From positions 23,715,780 through 23,779,779 of the forward strand of contig NC_081545.1 in assembly GCF_901000735.1 (NCBI RefSeq): a stretch of DNA of 64,000 nucleotides. The letters are read 5' to 3'. Position 1 is the stretch's first letter. Each line of letters starts with the position of its first letter. A program made the position numbers and the translations under genes. This DNA comes from Corylus avellana (taxonomy: Eukaryota; Streptophyta; Magnoliopsida; Fagales; Betulaceae). Shown one piece after another: positions 33,526-44,254 of the stretch. A model generated the notes under the pieces. That model was not told the DNA's origin. It was given only the letters and a program-made list of their open reading frames with translations, and made no database searches.

Positions 33526-33798
33526 ATGGATTTTCAAAATGTCCCAAACACAACCTTAAAGAGATTGTTTGGCAAGACAGGAAAAATGGGCTTGTGTTGG
33601 TCGGGTGAATCAGAATATGGAACATGCATTTTTGGGCCTGAGTGGCCCAAAAACATAAATAGAGATATAGCGCAAGCCGAAGTTCTACTTGAACTTAAGG
33701 GGCTCAAAATTCCTAGGTTGGACTATGAAGGGAATTGGGCTAGCAATGTCTCTGCCGTATTTTTAAGAGAAATTATTCCACATGTTGTCTTGCCTTAG
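33526..33798 (+). other. Unassigned 90-codon open frame (copy A)
   Basis: Open frame with no recognised domain. An identical translation occurs at 47497-47769. It lies between a MITE and an LTR-like block. If the two copies are alleles, identity says nothing about selection. I do not call it a gene. Confidence 0.2.
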
Positions 33799-33848
33799 GC
33801 CCGATCTAAATCCTTGGATTGTTCTATATATATATTAAAGAGGACACA

Positions 33849-34470
33849 TGTTGTTGGGTCATGGATCGGCCACATAAGCCCAACATGCCTCTAGGCCCAA
33901 ACCAATGAATGAACTCGCTAAGACAGCCCAAGTGAGGGTTCGGACAGCCCAGTCAGACACCTTCAACTCACTAAGGGTATAATAGTTTGAGGCCGAGGAT
34001 AGATTGGTCATTTCGCATGGTGAGAAATCTATGATCCCTAGATAAACTGAAGAACCTATCTAGCATCTAAACAACTATCTACGCTCAATAGAACATAGAC
34101 CTGTTGTCAAACACTTGAACACAGACACGTGTTCGAGAGATACTCGGACATCCACGTCTAGCGCTAGGCATAACCGCCACTCCCACAGTCTCAGGACTCT
34201 GAGATCACAGAAAGGCTAACAATTCATATCCTTCGCCAGTAACTGCCTAGCAAATACTCAGGGATATGGAGGCTAGAGGTTTCGGGAAACACCAATTGAT
34301 TCATGCCTATAAAATGTAAATCGCAACTCTTGCTCCTTAGCTACTTGTTGCTTATATTTTCTTCCCTCAAAATCTAACTTATGCATCGGAGCTTCCCCGC
34401 TAGAGCAATCGCCGATAGCTTTGATCCTATTATTTTTTATCTTGCAGCCCAACGCCTCCTTGGACACAAC
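33849..34470. mobile_element. Probable LTR-derived repeat (copy A)
   Basis: GC-richer block with a TGTTGTTGGG start, a CCTATAAAATG TATA-like site (34309) and a CTTATGCATCGGAGC motif (34378) resembling Ty3/Gypsy Tat-type LTRs. Ends and target duplication are not settled. Counterpart at 47819-48442. Confidence 0.35.
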
Positions 34471-34617
34471 AACGCTTCACAGAAGTCATGTCACGTCACC
34501 ACTCAAAAACTGTCCTCAACACATGTCACCTTTTGATTGGGTATAATGTGGTGCACTCTTAGAAATTTAACAGAAGGGAGACAAAAATATGTATTTGATA
34601 ATAAATTGAAACTTTAC

Positions 34618-34826
34618 GGTAGTAGATGTGTGAACCAGATGCTACTTTGAAGGGACTCTACTGGCTCACACCTTTGTGGGGTTGTGATGACGGGCTCGCC
34701 TTCCTAGGCAGTAGCTATGGCTTAAACCGGACATTTCATAGCGGGTGGAAACCCCGATGGTAACGCCCAAGAGGGAAAACTACACTGGTCGCCCCTTCCC
34801 ACCTTTTTAATTAGAAAAAAAAAAAA
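34618..34826 (+). mobile_element. Short poly-A retroposon, 209 bp, 13-bp target duplication (copy A)
   Basis: Flanked by ATTGAAACTTTAC at 34605-34617 and 34827-34839, with an A tail just before the right copy. No tRNA-like boxes recognised; SINE or truncated LINE. Confidence 0.75.
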
Positions 34827-35034
34827 ATTGAAACTTTACTGAGTAAATTAATAAAATTTAAACCTTAGGGAATTATTTGATATAAAGTCAAACTTCAGGG
34901 ACCTTAGAAACATATTTTTGAAAACAATATTGCCAAACTTACAAATTTTCGAGAGGTTTTTGGATTAGAAAAATTTCAAGAGGTTTTTGGCATTTTTCCT
35001 AAATTACCTTTTACTCCATAAGTAAAAAATAAAA

Positions 35035-35212
35035 TGGTAAACATGAATTTATTTTCCCATCAATTTTTGTGAATTTAGTTGACGACTATAATTTTAATTT
35101 TGGCTATGATTTGCTTTAGAATTTTTGCTCTGTTTATAAAAACTTTTCGCTCGTAACCTTCTATCAATTAATGAGTATGGAATACTTCCCTTAAAAAAAA
35201 AAAAAAAAAAAA
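35035..35212 (+). mobile_element. LINE 3' end fragment, second type (copy A)
   Basis: Resembles the tail at 30400-30535 (CTATAATTTTAATTTTGGC, TTTGCTCTGTTTATAAAAAC, long A run). Counterpart at 49024-49190. Confidence 0.45.
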
Positions 35213-35925
35213 AATGAAAACTAATTTTGATACTTTTGCGCAAAATGAAAAGGGCAAAAGCTAATAACACAAGAAAACACTAGAAATAGCAATGTCTGTG
35301 AAATTCTAATTCTACGCCCAATAGAACGAACACGTGGCTATTTTGATCAGAAAAACAGTGAGTGTCTTATCAAAAGTGAGAGACACGTGTCAAACGTGAG
35401 ATTTTCCATTAATTTATTCTGATGATTAAGGCAATGAAGGCATGCCAGAAAAGGAGGAATAAGAGAAAATTTTTTTGCATCTTTTTGATAGCTAATAATT
35501 TCATCTTATTCTTTCAAACTCAAATACGTGTCAAGCACAGAGGGGGTTTATTGATATTCCATGCAGACATTTTTACACGTGCTGCTTTGGATATATATCA
35601 TACTGCAACTATTAGCATTAATGGTCGAATATGTTACAACTGCTATTTAATAGTACTCGTGCACTCTAGATTTTTATCACTTTTCATATGATCCACTCGC
35701 TTTTTCGTTTACATTTCTGACCTTTTTTTTTAAAATTTATTTTGTAATTTTTTATCATATCAACCAATTATCAAGTTACTAGCCACGTAATAAGGTAGAT
35801 ATGTCACACCAACAATTAACCTATATAAAAAATCCTAAAAAACAATTAACGAGAAAAAGGGTGAAGCCAGGGCTTGGAGATTGCCGTCCACCTTCTTTGA
35901 AATTCTCTCAATGACCCAAAATAAC

Positions 35926-36227
35926 AATTAAAGGGGCTACTTTATCACTTTTTAAATATTAAGGGGCTAAAATAAAAACGGCTAGTAGTTTAGGGGGCTT
36001 TTTTATAATTTTTTTCAAAATTTTTTTTCATAAAAGGGCATTGTAGTAATTTACTCATAACAAAACGACGTCGTTTTGCAGTTTCCGTCCAAACCTGATG
36101 GTTTTGACTAACGGAGTGGCCAAAATGCAATAGTTTGGTAGTTTGGGGGCTACTTTATCACTTTTGGAATATTAGTGGGTTAAATCGAAAACAGTTGGTA
36201 ATTTGTGGGCTTTTTTATATTTTTCCC
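35926..36227. mobile_element. Orphan right arm of the giant foldback MULE family (copy A)
   Basis: Two tandem modules in right-arm orientation, ending GGGCTTTTTTATATTTTTCCC, match the right arm of the 44436-45890 element (including GGCTACTTTATCACTTT and AACGACGTCGTTTTGCA). No left arm is nearby. Counterpart at 49896-50197. Confidence 0.65.
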
Positions 36228-36307
36228 ATAAACTTTAGAAGATGTTAGAGAATGAAGGCAGCCTCAGCCTAGGGTCTTTTGAAAATCGTAGGTTATGATG
36301 CTTATAT

Positions 36308-36780
36308 TGGATCCGGATCCCCTCCCATTACTCCAAAATATGAGTTTCTCATATTTTTTATTCTAGCATCAGTTGTAGCCAAGGGTCTACACTATGCCAC
36401 GTGTCCACTTGTATCAAAACCAAAAAACAAACACAAATACACTTAATTATATCAAATATGAATTAAACAATTATTTTTTAAATAAAATTAAAAAAAATGT
36501 TGGAGAAACCACCCCAAGGGAGGTGGTGGGGCAGCCGCGCGACCACCCCATGGGTGGCTGGGTTGGCGTTTCTCTACCAAAATTGTTTTTTTTTTTTTTT
36601 TTTTTTTAAATAAATTATTTTTTAATTCATATTTGATATAATTAAGTGTATTTGTGTTTGTTTTTTGGTTTTGATACAAGTGGACACATGGCATAGCGTA
36701 GACCCTTGGATGCAACTAACAGCTAGGATCAAAAATATGAGAAACTCATATTTTGGAGTAATGGGAGGGGATCTAGATCC
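36308..36780. mobile_element. Foldback element, 473 bp, 9-bp target duplication (copy A)
   Basis: Arms of about 200 bp (TTACTCCAAAATATGAGTTT / AAACTCATATTTTGGAGTAA) around a GC-rich centre. TGCTTATAT lies at 36299-36307 and 36781-36789. Mutator-like by duplication length. Confidence 0.8.
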
Positions 36781-36878
36781 TGCTTATATAGGCCCAAGGA
36801 AAACTTGAATTTTAGGTATAGGTCAGTTCAAGAATAACACTGCTTGAGGCTATGACATTTGAATAGGTTCAAAGTAAT

Positions 36879-37283
36879 AAACAAATTGTTGTTGCTCGAT
36901 CTAGTACTAAGGCAAAATATCGTGCTCTAGCTAATTAATACCACTTAGAGCTTCTTTGTTTGCAATTGCTATTACAAACATGGGTGTTTCTCTCTCCTCT
37001 ACTACTCGTGTATTGCGACAATATGAGTGCTATTGAGATTGCCCATAATGATCATGTTTTATAATGAACGAACAAAAAATATTGAGATTGATTGTGATCA
37101 CTTTATCCATCATCATCTTACTCAAGGCTCATTGCAACTTCATTTCCATTACGTACGTCCCATGATCAGTTCTTGTCTCTTCACAAAGTTACATCGTCCA
37201 AGGTGGTTTCACAATCTTGTCTCCAAACTCAATGCGGTCTCTCAAACTCCAATTTGAGTTTGAATGGACTATTAGGTTATATA
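36879..37283 (+). mobile_element. Ty1/copia RNase H fragment (copy A, cut by the gap)
   Basis: Reads V-A-R-S-S-T-K-A-K-Y-R-A-L-A and later Y-C-D-N-M-S-A-I-E-I-A-H-N, the copia RNase H signature, with in-frame stops and a frameshift before R-T-K-N-I-E-I-D. Broken. Confidence 0.75.
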
Positions 37284-37383
37284 NNNNNNNNNNNNNNNNN
37301 NNNNNNNNNNNNNNNNNNNNNNNNNNNNNNNNNNNNNNNNNNNNNNNNNNNNNNNNNNNNNNNNNNNNNNNNNNNNNNNNNNN
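37284..37383. other. Assembly gap, exactly 100 N
   Basis: A run of exactly 100 N, the usual placeholder for a gap of unknown size. It separates copy A from copy B to the base. Confidence 0.99.
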
Positions 37384-37799
37384 GGAAGATTCTGCAGTAC
37401 TGGAGAATTCCTTCCACCACATTTTCTCTTTTTATTATTATTTTTAATTAATATTATTTTCGTGGCAATCTAGTCAAAAGCCAGCACGGCCTGGCTTCGT
37501 GGTCCGTCGTCGAATATGTTTTATTTGAGAAGGGTGTACTCCGTACGGTGCGATATCCATACTTTTGTTTTTTCGTTCTCTCATGTGGTCCCAAATAGAC
37601 GATTCGGGTTGGTTATATAAATGCAATTAAAAAGAATAGAGGGACGAGGGTGAAAAAAGCAAAACTAAATCAACCTTTCTGGTTGTAAAATTCAGCGTGA
37701 GTTGTGTGATAGTCCGTCCTTTGAGAAAATGAGTGTAATGGGAAAAGAGGCTTTTATGCTGGCCGTTGAGCAGATACACAGGTACGGCCGGTGCCAAAG

Positions 37800-37950
37800 G
37801 AGATTTGCTACAATGCATTCTCCCACCCATCTCCTCACCATCTTTCCTTTTTCAACATCTTGATTTTTTCAAAATAAAAAATAAAAAAATAAATACAAGA
37901 GAGAGGAGATGGTAGGAAGATGGGTGAGAGAATGCAAGCTACATAGGTAC
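37800..37950. mobile_element. Foldback MITE, 151 bp (copy B)
   Basis: Counterpart of the 26405 element with the same flanking GGTGCCAAAG (37790-37799, 37951-37960). Confidence 0.65.
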
Positions 37951-38245
37951 GGTGCCAAAGCATATTATTGACAACATTTATCAAGTTTTTTTTATAACAC
38001 TTGTTTCAAAATAAAAATATATATATATTAACAAAATACTCAAAAAATTATTTTAATATTACGTTATTTTTGAACACTTTTTTTGAACCAGAAAAAAAAA
38101 AAATCTAAAAAGTATTAACAAACAAAACTTTCTTTCATATTAAATATGAATACCAATCTTTTATACTACATTAATCATTCTCAGCTACAATAACAAAGAC
38201 AAAAACCAAACGGGCCAAGAATCTCGATTTAAAATAATAAAATAA

Positions 38246-38690
38246 AGAAGAAAATACATTTTTATCACTTTGAACTATCCACTCATTTGCATTTTGACAT
38301 TCAATATTTAAAAAATGACATTTGACCCTCCAAACTTCTAAATTGTTTACAATTCTACCATTTTGACTTTTTTTTTGTTTTTTTAAAATGCCCCAATCTC
38401 AAGTTAAAAAAAAATAATAATAAAAATTAAGAGGTGACCAACTACCTCAGTTGGGCTTAAGAGTGACTTCGGCCACCTCATACCAGAAACCCCTTAATTT
38501 TTTAATTTTTTTTTTAAACTTGGGATGGGAGTATTTTAGAGGAAAAAAAAAAAGTCAAAATTATCGAATTACAATAATTTTAAAAATTTTAAGAGATTAA
38601 GTGTCACTCTTTTAAATATTAAAAATCAAAGTGTAAATAAATAAATAATTTCGAGAAGAAAAATATATTTTTTTCTAAAATAAATTTGAA
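38246..38690. mobile_element. Long-inverted-repeat element (copy B), divergent centre
   Basis: Counterpart of 26849-27261, with a different central sequence around 38400-38500 and a longer left arm. Ends are approximate. Confidence 0.45.
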
Positions 38691-38794
38691 CTTTACATAA
38701 TAAAATAAAATAATAGGCTCATTTGTATGGGTTGATAATTAGCAGCAATAATTTTTTCCGACAAAATCCAAAATTTGTTGTATTCGTCTTGATC

Positions 38795-39205
38795 CGATTT
38801 GATTGGGGATTGGGGGGGACCCCCCCACCCCCACCCCTACCCCTACCCCCCACGATGGCTTGTAGAATGAAAACACGAATGGGCCCCAGGAATTTCCTAA
38901 GACTCCCAGTCACAGTCCAAGATCCAGATTTTGAGACCAGGAGTTGGGAATTGACGAAAAAGGCCATAAGGGACAGCGCTGGAATCGAAGCGAATCTGCA
39001 GCTACCTACCTCCATAGGAGGCTGGAGCTTTCAAGCTTTGGTGGAGAGGGTTGTTTTCGTTATTATGATCATATACACATCTTGACCTTCAACATCAGGA
39101 GTAGAGATTTGATGAGACGTGAGGTCTACCAACTGGCTATGGCCTTGTGCTCTGAGCTGTCCCTTCCACCGGAAACCCAGCACGCCTGGCTTCGTGGTCC
39201 GTCTA
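38795..39205 (+). other. GC-rich island with broken protein-like frames (copy B)
   Basis: Counterpart of 27380-27790; same frames with a few substitutions and a longer C run. Confidence 0.3.
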
Positions 39206-40442
39206 GTATGCTTTTTACAACACTTAATACAAATCCTTATTAACTTTTTTTTTAGCCCCAGCCCAGGTCTTGGGTTTAATTTTATTGAAAAAAATGTTGA
39301 GGTTTTGTGAAAAGAAAGAATAAATTAAAGGAAAAAATGTTTTCATTTAAAAATAGACATAAATACAAACAAAGTTAACAAACTTTATAGGCTGAAAATG
39401 GAACCATATATATAAGTCACATATAAAAATGAAAATGATGTAAATATTAAAGTATTGATTAAGTGATTAAATTTATCTCTTTATATAAACCTAAATTCAA
39501 AAGTTATGGGATCGAACCTTAACTCCGTCAAAATTTTTCATTTAAATTAAATATTTTACGTGTTGGGCCTCACCTATTAAAAAAAAGTTTGAGCGCACAC
39601 ATTAGGAGAAGTATTAAAGTATTGATTAAATGATTAAATTTACCTATTCCTATAAGCTTAAGCTTCTAGAATAAATATATTTTTTCTTTATATATACATA
39701 TGCCAACAGTATGGTCAATATTCTTGTACAATTAAAGAAGCTTCGGACTGTCGTTTTGCGAAAGATTCTCACGGCTTCACGGGCTCTGCAACTTTGCGAC
39801 ACAACAACAAAAAAAACCCAGAGTATAATTGAGAAGAAGAACAATATAAGGTAAGTATAATATAGTATTATTCTGGACCCGGTACCTGCGACAGAAAATC
39901 CATTGGTCATGGCTAAATGTTTCACTTCATCTTCTTATAACTCCCTAAACAGTGTTGAAAACCTCTTGTTTTTTTACCCTAATGACTGAAATGTGACTCA
40001 TATTGCTAAAGATCCAACGGCAGTTTTAAGGCCATGTGTCTAAGAACGTGAAATTACACTTATTACCCTTAAGGAAAAAAAAAAAAAAAAAAAAACCAGA
40101 AAGAAATACACTTAGGCCTCGTTTGGTTCGTGGATTGTCTAGTCCAATGGAAAAGGATTAACTACCACTGGGATTAGCTACCACTGGGAATAGATTAGCT
40201 AGTCCTATTCCTTTGTTTGGTTGTAACACTGGAATAGACTACCTAATCTCATTCTTTCGTTTGGTACAATGCAATATGCTGATGAATAGAATCGTATTAT
40301 GATCTTATTTCCTAAAATACCCTTATAACATAAATACAATTTATATTATTAAGGACTTTCATTCTTTTCTTTTTATTGAAAGATAAACAATTTTACTATA
40401 ATTTTTTTTTTTTTTTTTAGTTATGTCATGTATATATAATTT

Positions 40443-40462
40443 NNNNNNNNNNNNNNNNNNNN
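40443..40462. other. Assembly gap, 20 N
   Basis: Short N run inside the Harbinger-like element. Confidence 0.99.
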
Positions 40463-40594
40463 GAATATATATATAACTGAATTAAAAATCAAACTGAGAA
40501 AGTATAGAGAAAGAGAGATGGAGAAACAGAATAAAAAAATAAATAAACCCTAAACAGAATCAAAGAGAAATGATACAGAGAATCAAAAGAAATA

Positions 40595-40695
40595 NNNNNN
40601 NNNNNNNNNNNNNNNNNNNNNNNNNNNNNNNNNNNNNNNNNNNNNNNNNNNNNNNNNNNNNNNNNNNNNNNNNNNNNNNNNNNNNNNNNNNNNNN
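40595..40695. other. Assembly gap, 101 N, between duplicated flanks
   Basis: The sequence after the gap (40696-40760, ATATATAACTGAATTAAAAA...) repeats the sequence after the 20-N gap (40468-40530), suggesting an unresolved local repeat. Confidence 0.95.
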
Positions 40696-40756
40696 ATATA
40701 TAACTGAATTAAAAATCAAACTGAGAAAGTATAGAGAAAGAGAGATGGAGAAACAG

Positions 40757-40760
<4 letters not shown>

Positions 40761-40834
<74 letters not shown>
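40761..40834. repeat. Homopolymer A run of about 74 bp
   Basis: Continuous A run inside the Harbinger-like element, close to the gaps; its length is likely unreliable. Confidence 0.85.
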
Positions 40835-40836
<2 letters not shown>

Positions 40837-42678
40837 GAGAACAGAGAAAAAAAAAAAATTCAAGAAGCAGAGAGATAATGAAATAACCAAGAAACAAAGA
40901 AAAAAAATCGAAGAGAAGAGAGGGGGAGAGAGATACCTTGCACAAAGAAGAGAGATCGTTGCTCTTTGAGAGATGTAGATCGTTTTGCAGAGTCTCCTTG
41001 AGAGACGTGGGTGCTAGAAGGGTGGGGTTTTTGTGGGCAATTTACACGATAATTTTAATCCCACAGGAAAGGATTAGCTAAGCCACTCGTTTTTTAGTGG
41101 CTTAGTTAACCCTGTGTGTATAGGATTAGTAATCCCATGAGAATAGATTATTCCTAGGAATAGAGTGTTACCAAACAAAGGACTAGCTATACCTAGTGTT
41201 AGCTAGTCCAATCCAAGGGTCTAATCCGCGAACCAAACGGGGCCTTATTCTCTAGAATTGACATTACATATATTTGCATTTATTCTTAAAATTTGAGGTG
41301 GTTCAACCATTCATTTGGGCTGAATGGTGGTTTGTCACCCTAAATAAAATTTATAAGGGTAATTAAACTATCCAAATGGCCGTCGTACCGTTGGAAAGTA
41401 GTTTGGCCACTCTTGTAATCTTGGAGGTTGGTTTGGCCAACCCCCCGATCCCATTGAGGGTGGCCAAATTAATTAGAATTATGATCATCTTTAGGATAAT
41501 ATCCAGTTACGTACTTAAATTGGAGGAGTATTTTTGCCCACACAAAAAGAAAAAAGACAAAAATATATTTATAATATAACTAATTGGATATTATCCAGTT
41601 CAAATAAACAGGAGAAGATCTTGTTCCATCAAACTATTCTTCAAGCTGGTTTGGTCACTTCAAAAAAACATTTTGGAGTGGTTAGCTACTCCCTAAACTT
41701 TTATTTTTAAGGGTAATTTGAACATTTTAAATAAAAGATTTGCATGCATAAGTCATTTGCACAAGTTTCCGTCCATTTTTAACTACAAATAGTCCAATAC
41801 TGTGAAAATTGAAAATAAATGATAGTCATAAATAATAGTTTAGGAAGCTATATATATATATATATTTGGAATAGAGATAAGACAAAATAGGAGGTTTTGA
41901 ACCGGAGGTGAGCCGCTCCCTAAATTTGGATTAAGCAGTGTTAGAAAAGCTAGTTTAGTACTCATCACCCTTGGATTTTGTTATGGGAAATCTAATAACA
42001 TCTTACTTATAATGAAAGAGAATAATTGCACAATAATTTTGGGGGTTAAGACAAGTAAGATACACAGTTTGATCACTTATTAGGCAATGTTTGAAAGTAT
42101 GTTGTTATAATGAGAATGTTTAATATGGGCCCGTTTGGCATTGCCTTGTTATTGTAGCAAAAATTGATCAATGTGAAGAAAAAAAAAATGTTTGATATGA
42201 AAAAATGAAATATATATATTTTGTAGTGTTTTTTTTATTTGAATGATAGTAAAAAGTGATTGATACGATGTAACAAATAAGAATGTTCGGAGTTGAATTT
42301 TTTTTAAGTGGTTGACAATATCTAGGAAATCACTTAAAACGCTCTACTTCAGCGTGTGAAATGAGTGTGAATAATAACATTACTCTTAGGACAGAAATTT
42401 CTTCCAAACCGGTCTGAAGAAAATATCTTTCAACCCATTTAAAATAGTGTCAAGTGTCTATAAACATTTAAAAGACACATTAAATTTAGTCTAAGTTAGT
42501 AAACTGCTATTAATGACGTTAATGATTTAATGTAGGATAGAGTTTTCTTCCAAACTAGGTTGGAGGAATTTTCTTCAACCTAATCTATAAAAGCGACACG
42601 TGTTCATTGAACATGTGAAAAACACATGCTTTTTCAATAGCAGAAACAAAGTTGAAATAAATTTTATTAAAAACTCAT

Positions 42679-43005
42679 GTGCACCTCACATGTGAACGAT
42701 ATCATAACTTTTGGGTTGAGGAAGATGAGTATCGACTTAGGGGTTCTCTGCTCTCAAGGCCGAGAAATAAGCGCTACCTATGCATTAGATTATTTTTGTT
42801 TAGTACAGATCTGATATTAAACCTGAAAATTAGTCATGGGTTAGCGGATGATTTTGTTATATATGGTTGATTTGGTATGATTGGTGATGTCTATAATTTT
42901 AGCTTTAACTATAATTTACTTTAAAGTTTTTACTCTATTTGTAAGAGTTTTTTTGATCGTGACTTTTATGAATGAACAAGAATGAAATGTTTCCTCTTAA
43001 AAAAA
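42679..43005 (+). mobile_element. LINE 3' end fragment (copy B)
   Basis: Counterpart of 30201-30535 with scattered substitutions and a shorter A run. Confidence 0.5.
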
Positions 43006-44254
43006 TTATCAAATTTAAGTATTTATCAATTACTTTTTTAAGTAATCATCATATATCTGTACTCATTGCACGACCGTATTGATCATAACACGGGCCAGCC
43101 GCTAGATGGTCCCCCAAAAAATTAAATTCAGATGGTAATAATTAGTTCGTTCAGCACATGAACAGGAAATAAAATCCGTGAGTCATTTGAAATTTTTTTT
43201 TAAAAAAAAAATGGTAATTTTTTTTTTTACTTACCAAATAGAACTAGCAGTAACACAAAAAAAAAAAAAAAAAAAGGAAAGAAGTAAATATTTCCTTTTC
43301 TTGAATTTTAAATTCTATGGAACGTGTTGAACAAATTTAAAAAATGATGCAAGATCTTAAATTAATTGTTTAAGGCGGGTGTTGGGTTTTTTTTTTTTTT
43401 TTTTTTTGACACGTACTAACAGGAGGGAGAAGAGGGATTCGAACTAGTGACCTTCATTTTTTAGGTGCGATTTCATTAGGTGTAGGGTATTAATTTGGTT
43501 ACAATCCTACCATGGATTATTGATGGCCTAAATTTCTGTAAAATCAATGGCACCAGAATAAATAAAGAAGAAATTAATTATGTCTGGTCTGGAGGATGAA
43601 AGTCTTCAGAAAATTACTCCATCATATGCTTTTTTCAAATTTAAATTAATTAATTTAAAATAATAATAATAATAATTCATCAGGCCCCACATTTATGTCA
43701 TCAACGGCAGGAAATGAAAACCTGCATGCAAACTGCAAAGACGTCAGCTATTATAGGGGGGTTGTGTACCAAAAGAAACAATGCATTAATGGGTTTTTTG
43801 GGTTAGATAAGTCATAGATGCGTACACGCCTAGATGATTAAATGGGGGAAAAAGATAAATAAATAACAAAAATAAGATATATGTGATTCTTGAAAGGGTG
43901 AAAAAAAAAGAGAGGAAGATTTTGAAAGATTGTGAAATGACTTGGCGTGAGTAAAAGTAAAATTGGCAGTGACTGGGCATCTCTGAAACTCTCTATCTCT
44001 CTCTCTCTAATGGTGTGAAATTGGGTATCTTTAAAGTGCAGCTACAAAAACTGGCAGAAGACAGGAGTGGGTGAGATGAGAGAGGCAGAGATTCCTCCTC
44101 TATTCTCTCTTCTTTGTTTGCTGCTGATGGATTGCTGATGGGTTGGATTGATCCAAGACAATGGGTTTCTTGGGTAAAGAGTAGTTACTTCTCTCTCATG
44201 TTGAGAAATGTTTAACCTACTCTCACATGCTCAATGCTCATTATTAAATGCAAC

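Larger units (their letters stand above)
25990..37283. repeat. Large duplicated segment, copy A (11.3 kb)
   Basis: Starts GGAAGATTCTGCAG and runs to the 100-N gap. Nearly every base has a counterpart in 37384-51251, in the same order and orientation. In sampled stretches agreement is about 99%, higher toward the right end. Copy A lacks two insertions present in copy B. It contains no gene I can support, only transposon remnants and AT-rich DNA. Confidence 0.97.
40115..41244. mobile_element. PIF/Harbinger-like element, about 1,130 bp, only in copy B
   Basis: Ends GGCCTCGTTTGGTTCGTGG and CCGCGAACCAAACGGGGCC are near-perfect inverted repeats, flanked by TTA (40112-40114, 41245-41247). Copy A has a single TTA at the matching site (near 28733). 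It holds two N gaps, a duplicated interior block and a long A run. No transposase is seen. Confidence 0.85.

Noticed and set aside
33526..33798. A conserved small gene, because the 90-codon translation is identical at 47497-47769
   Set aside because: The surrounding DNA is nearly identical too, so identity reflects the duplicated assembly and not selection. No domain is recognised.
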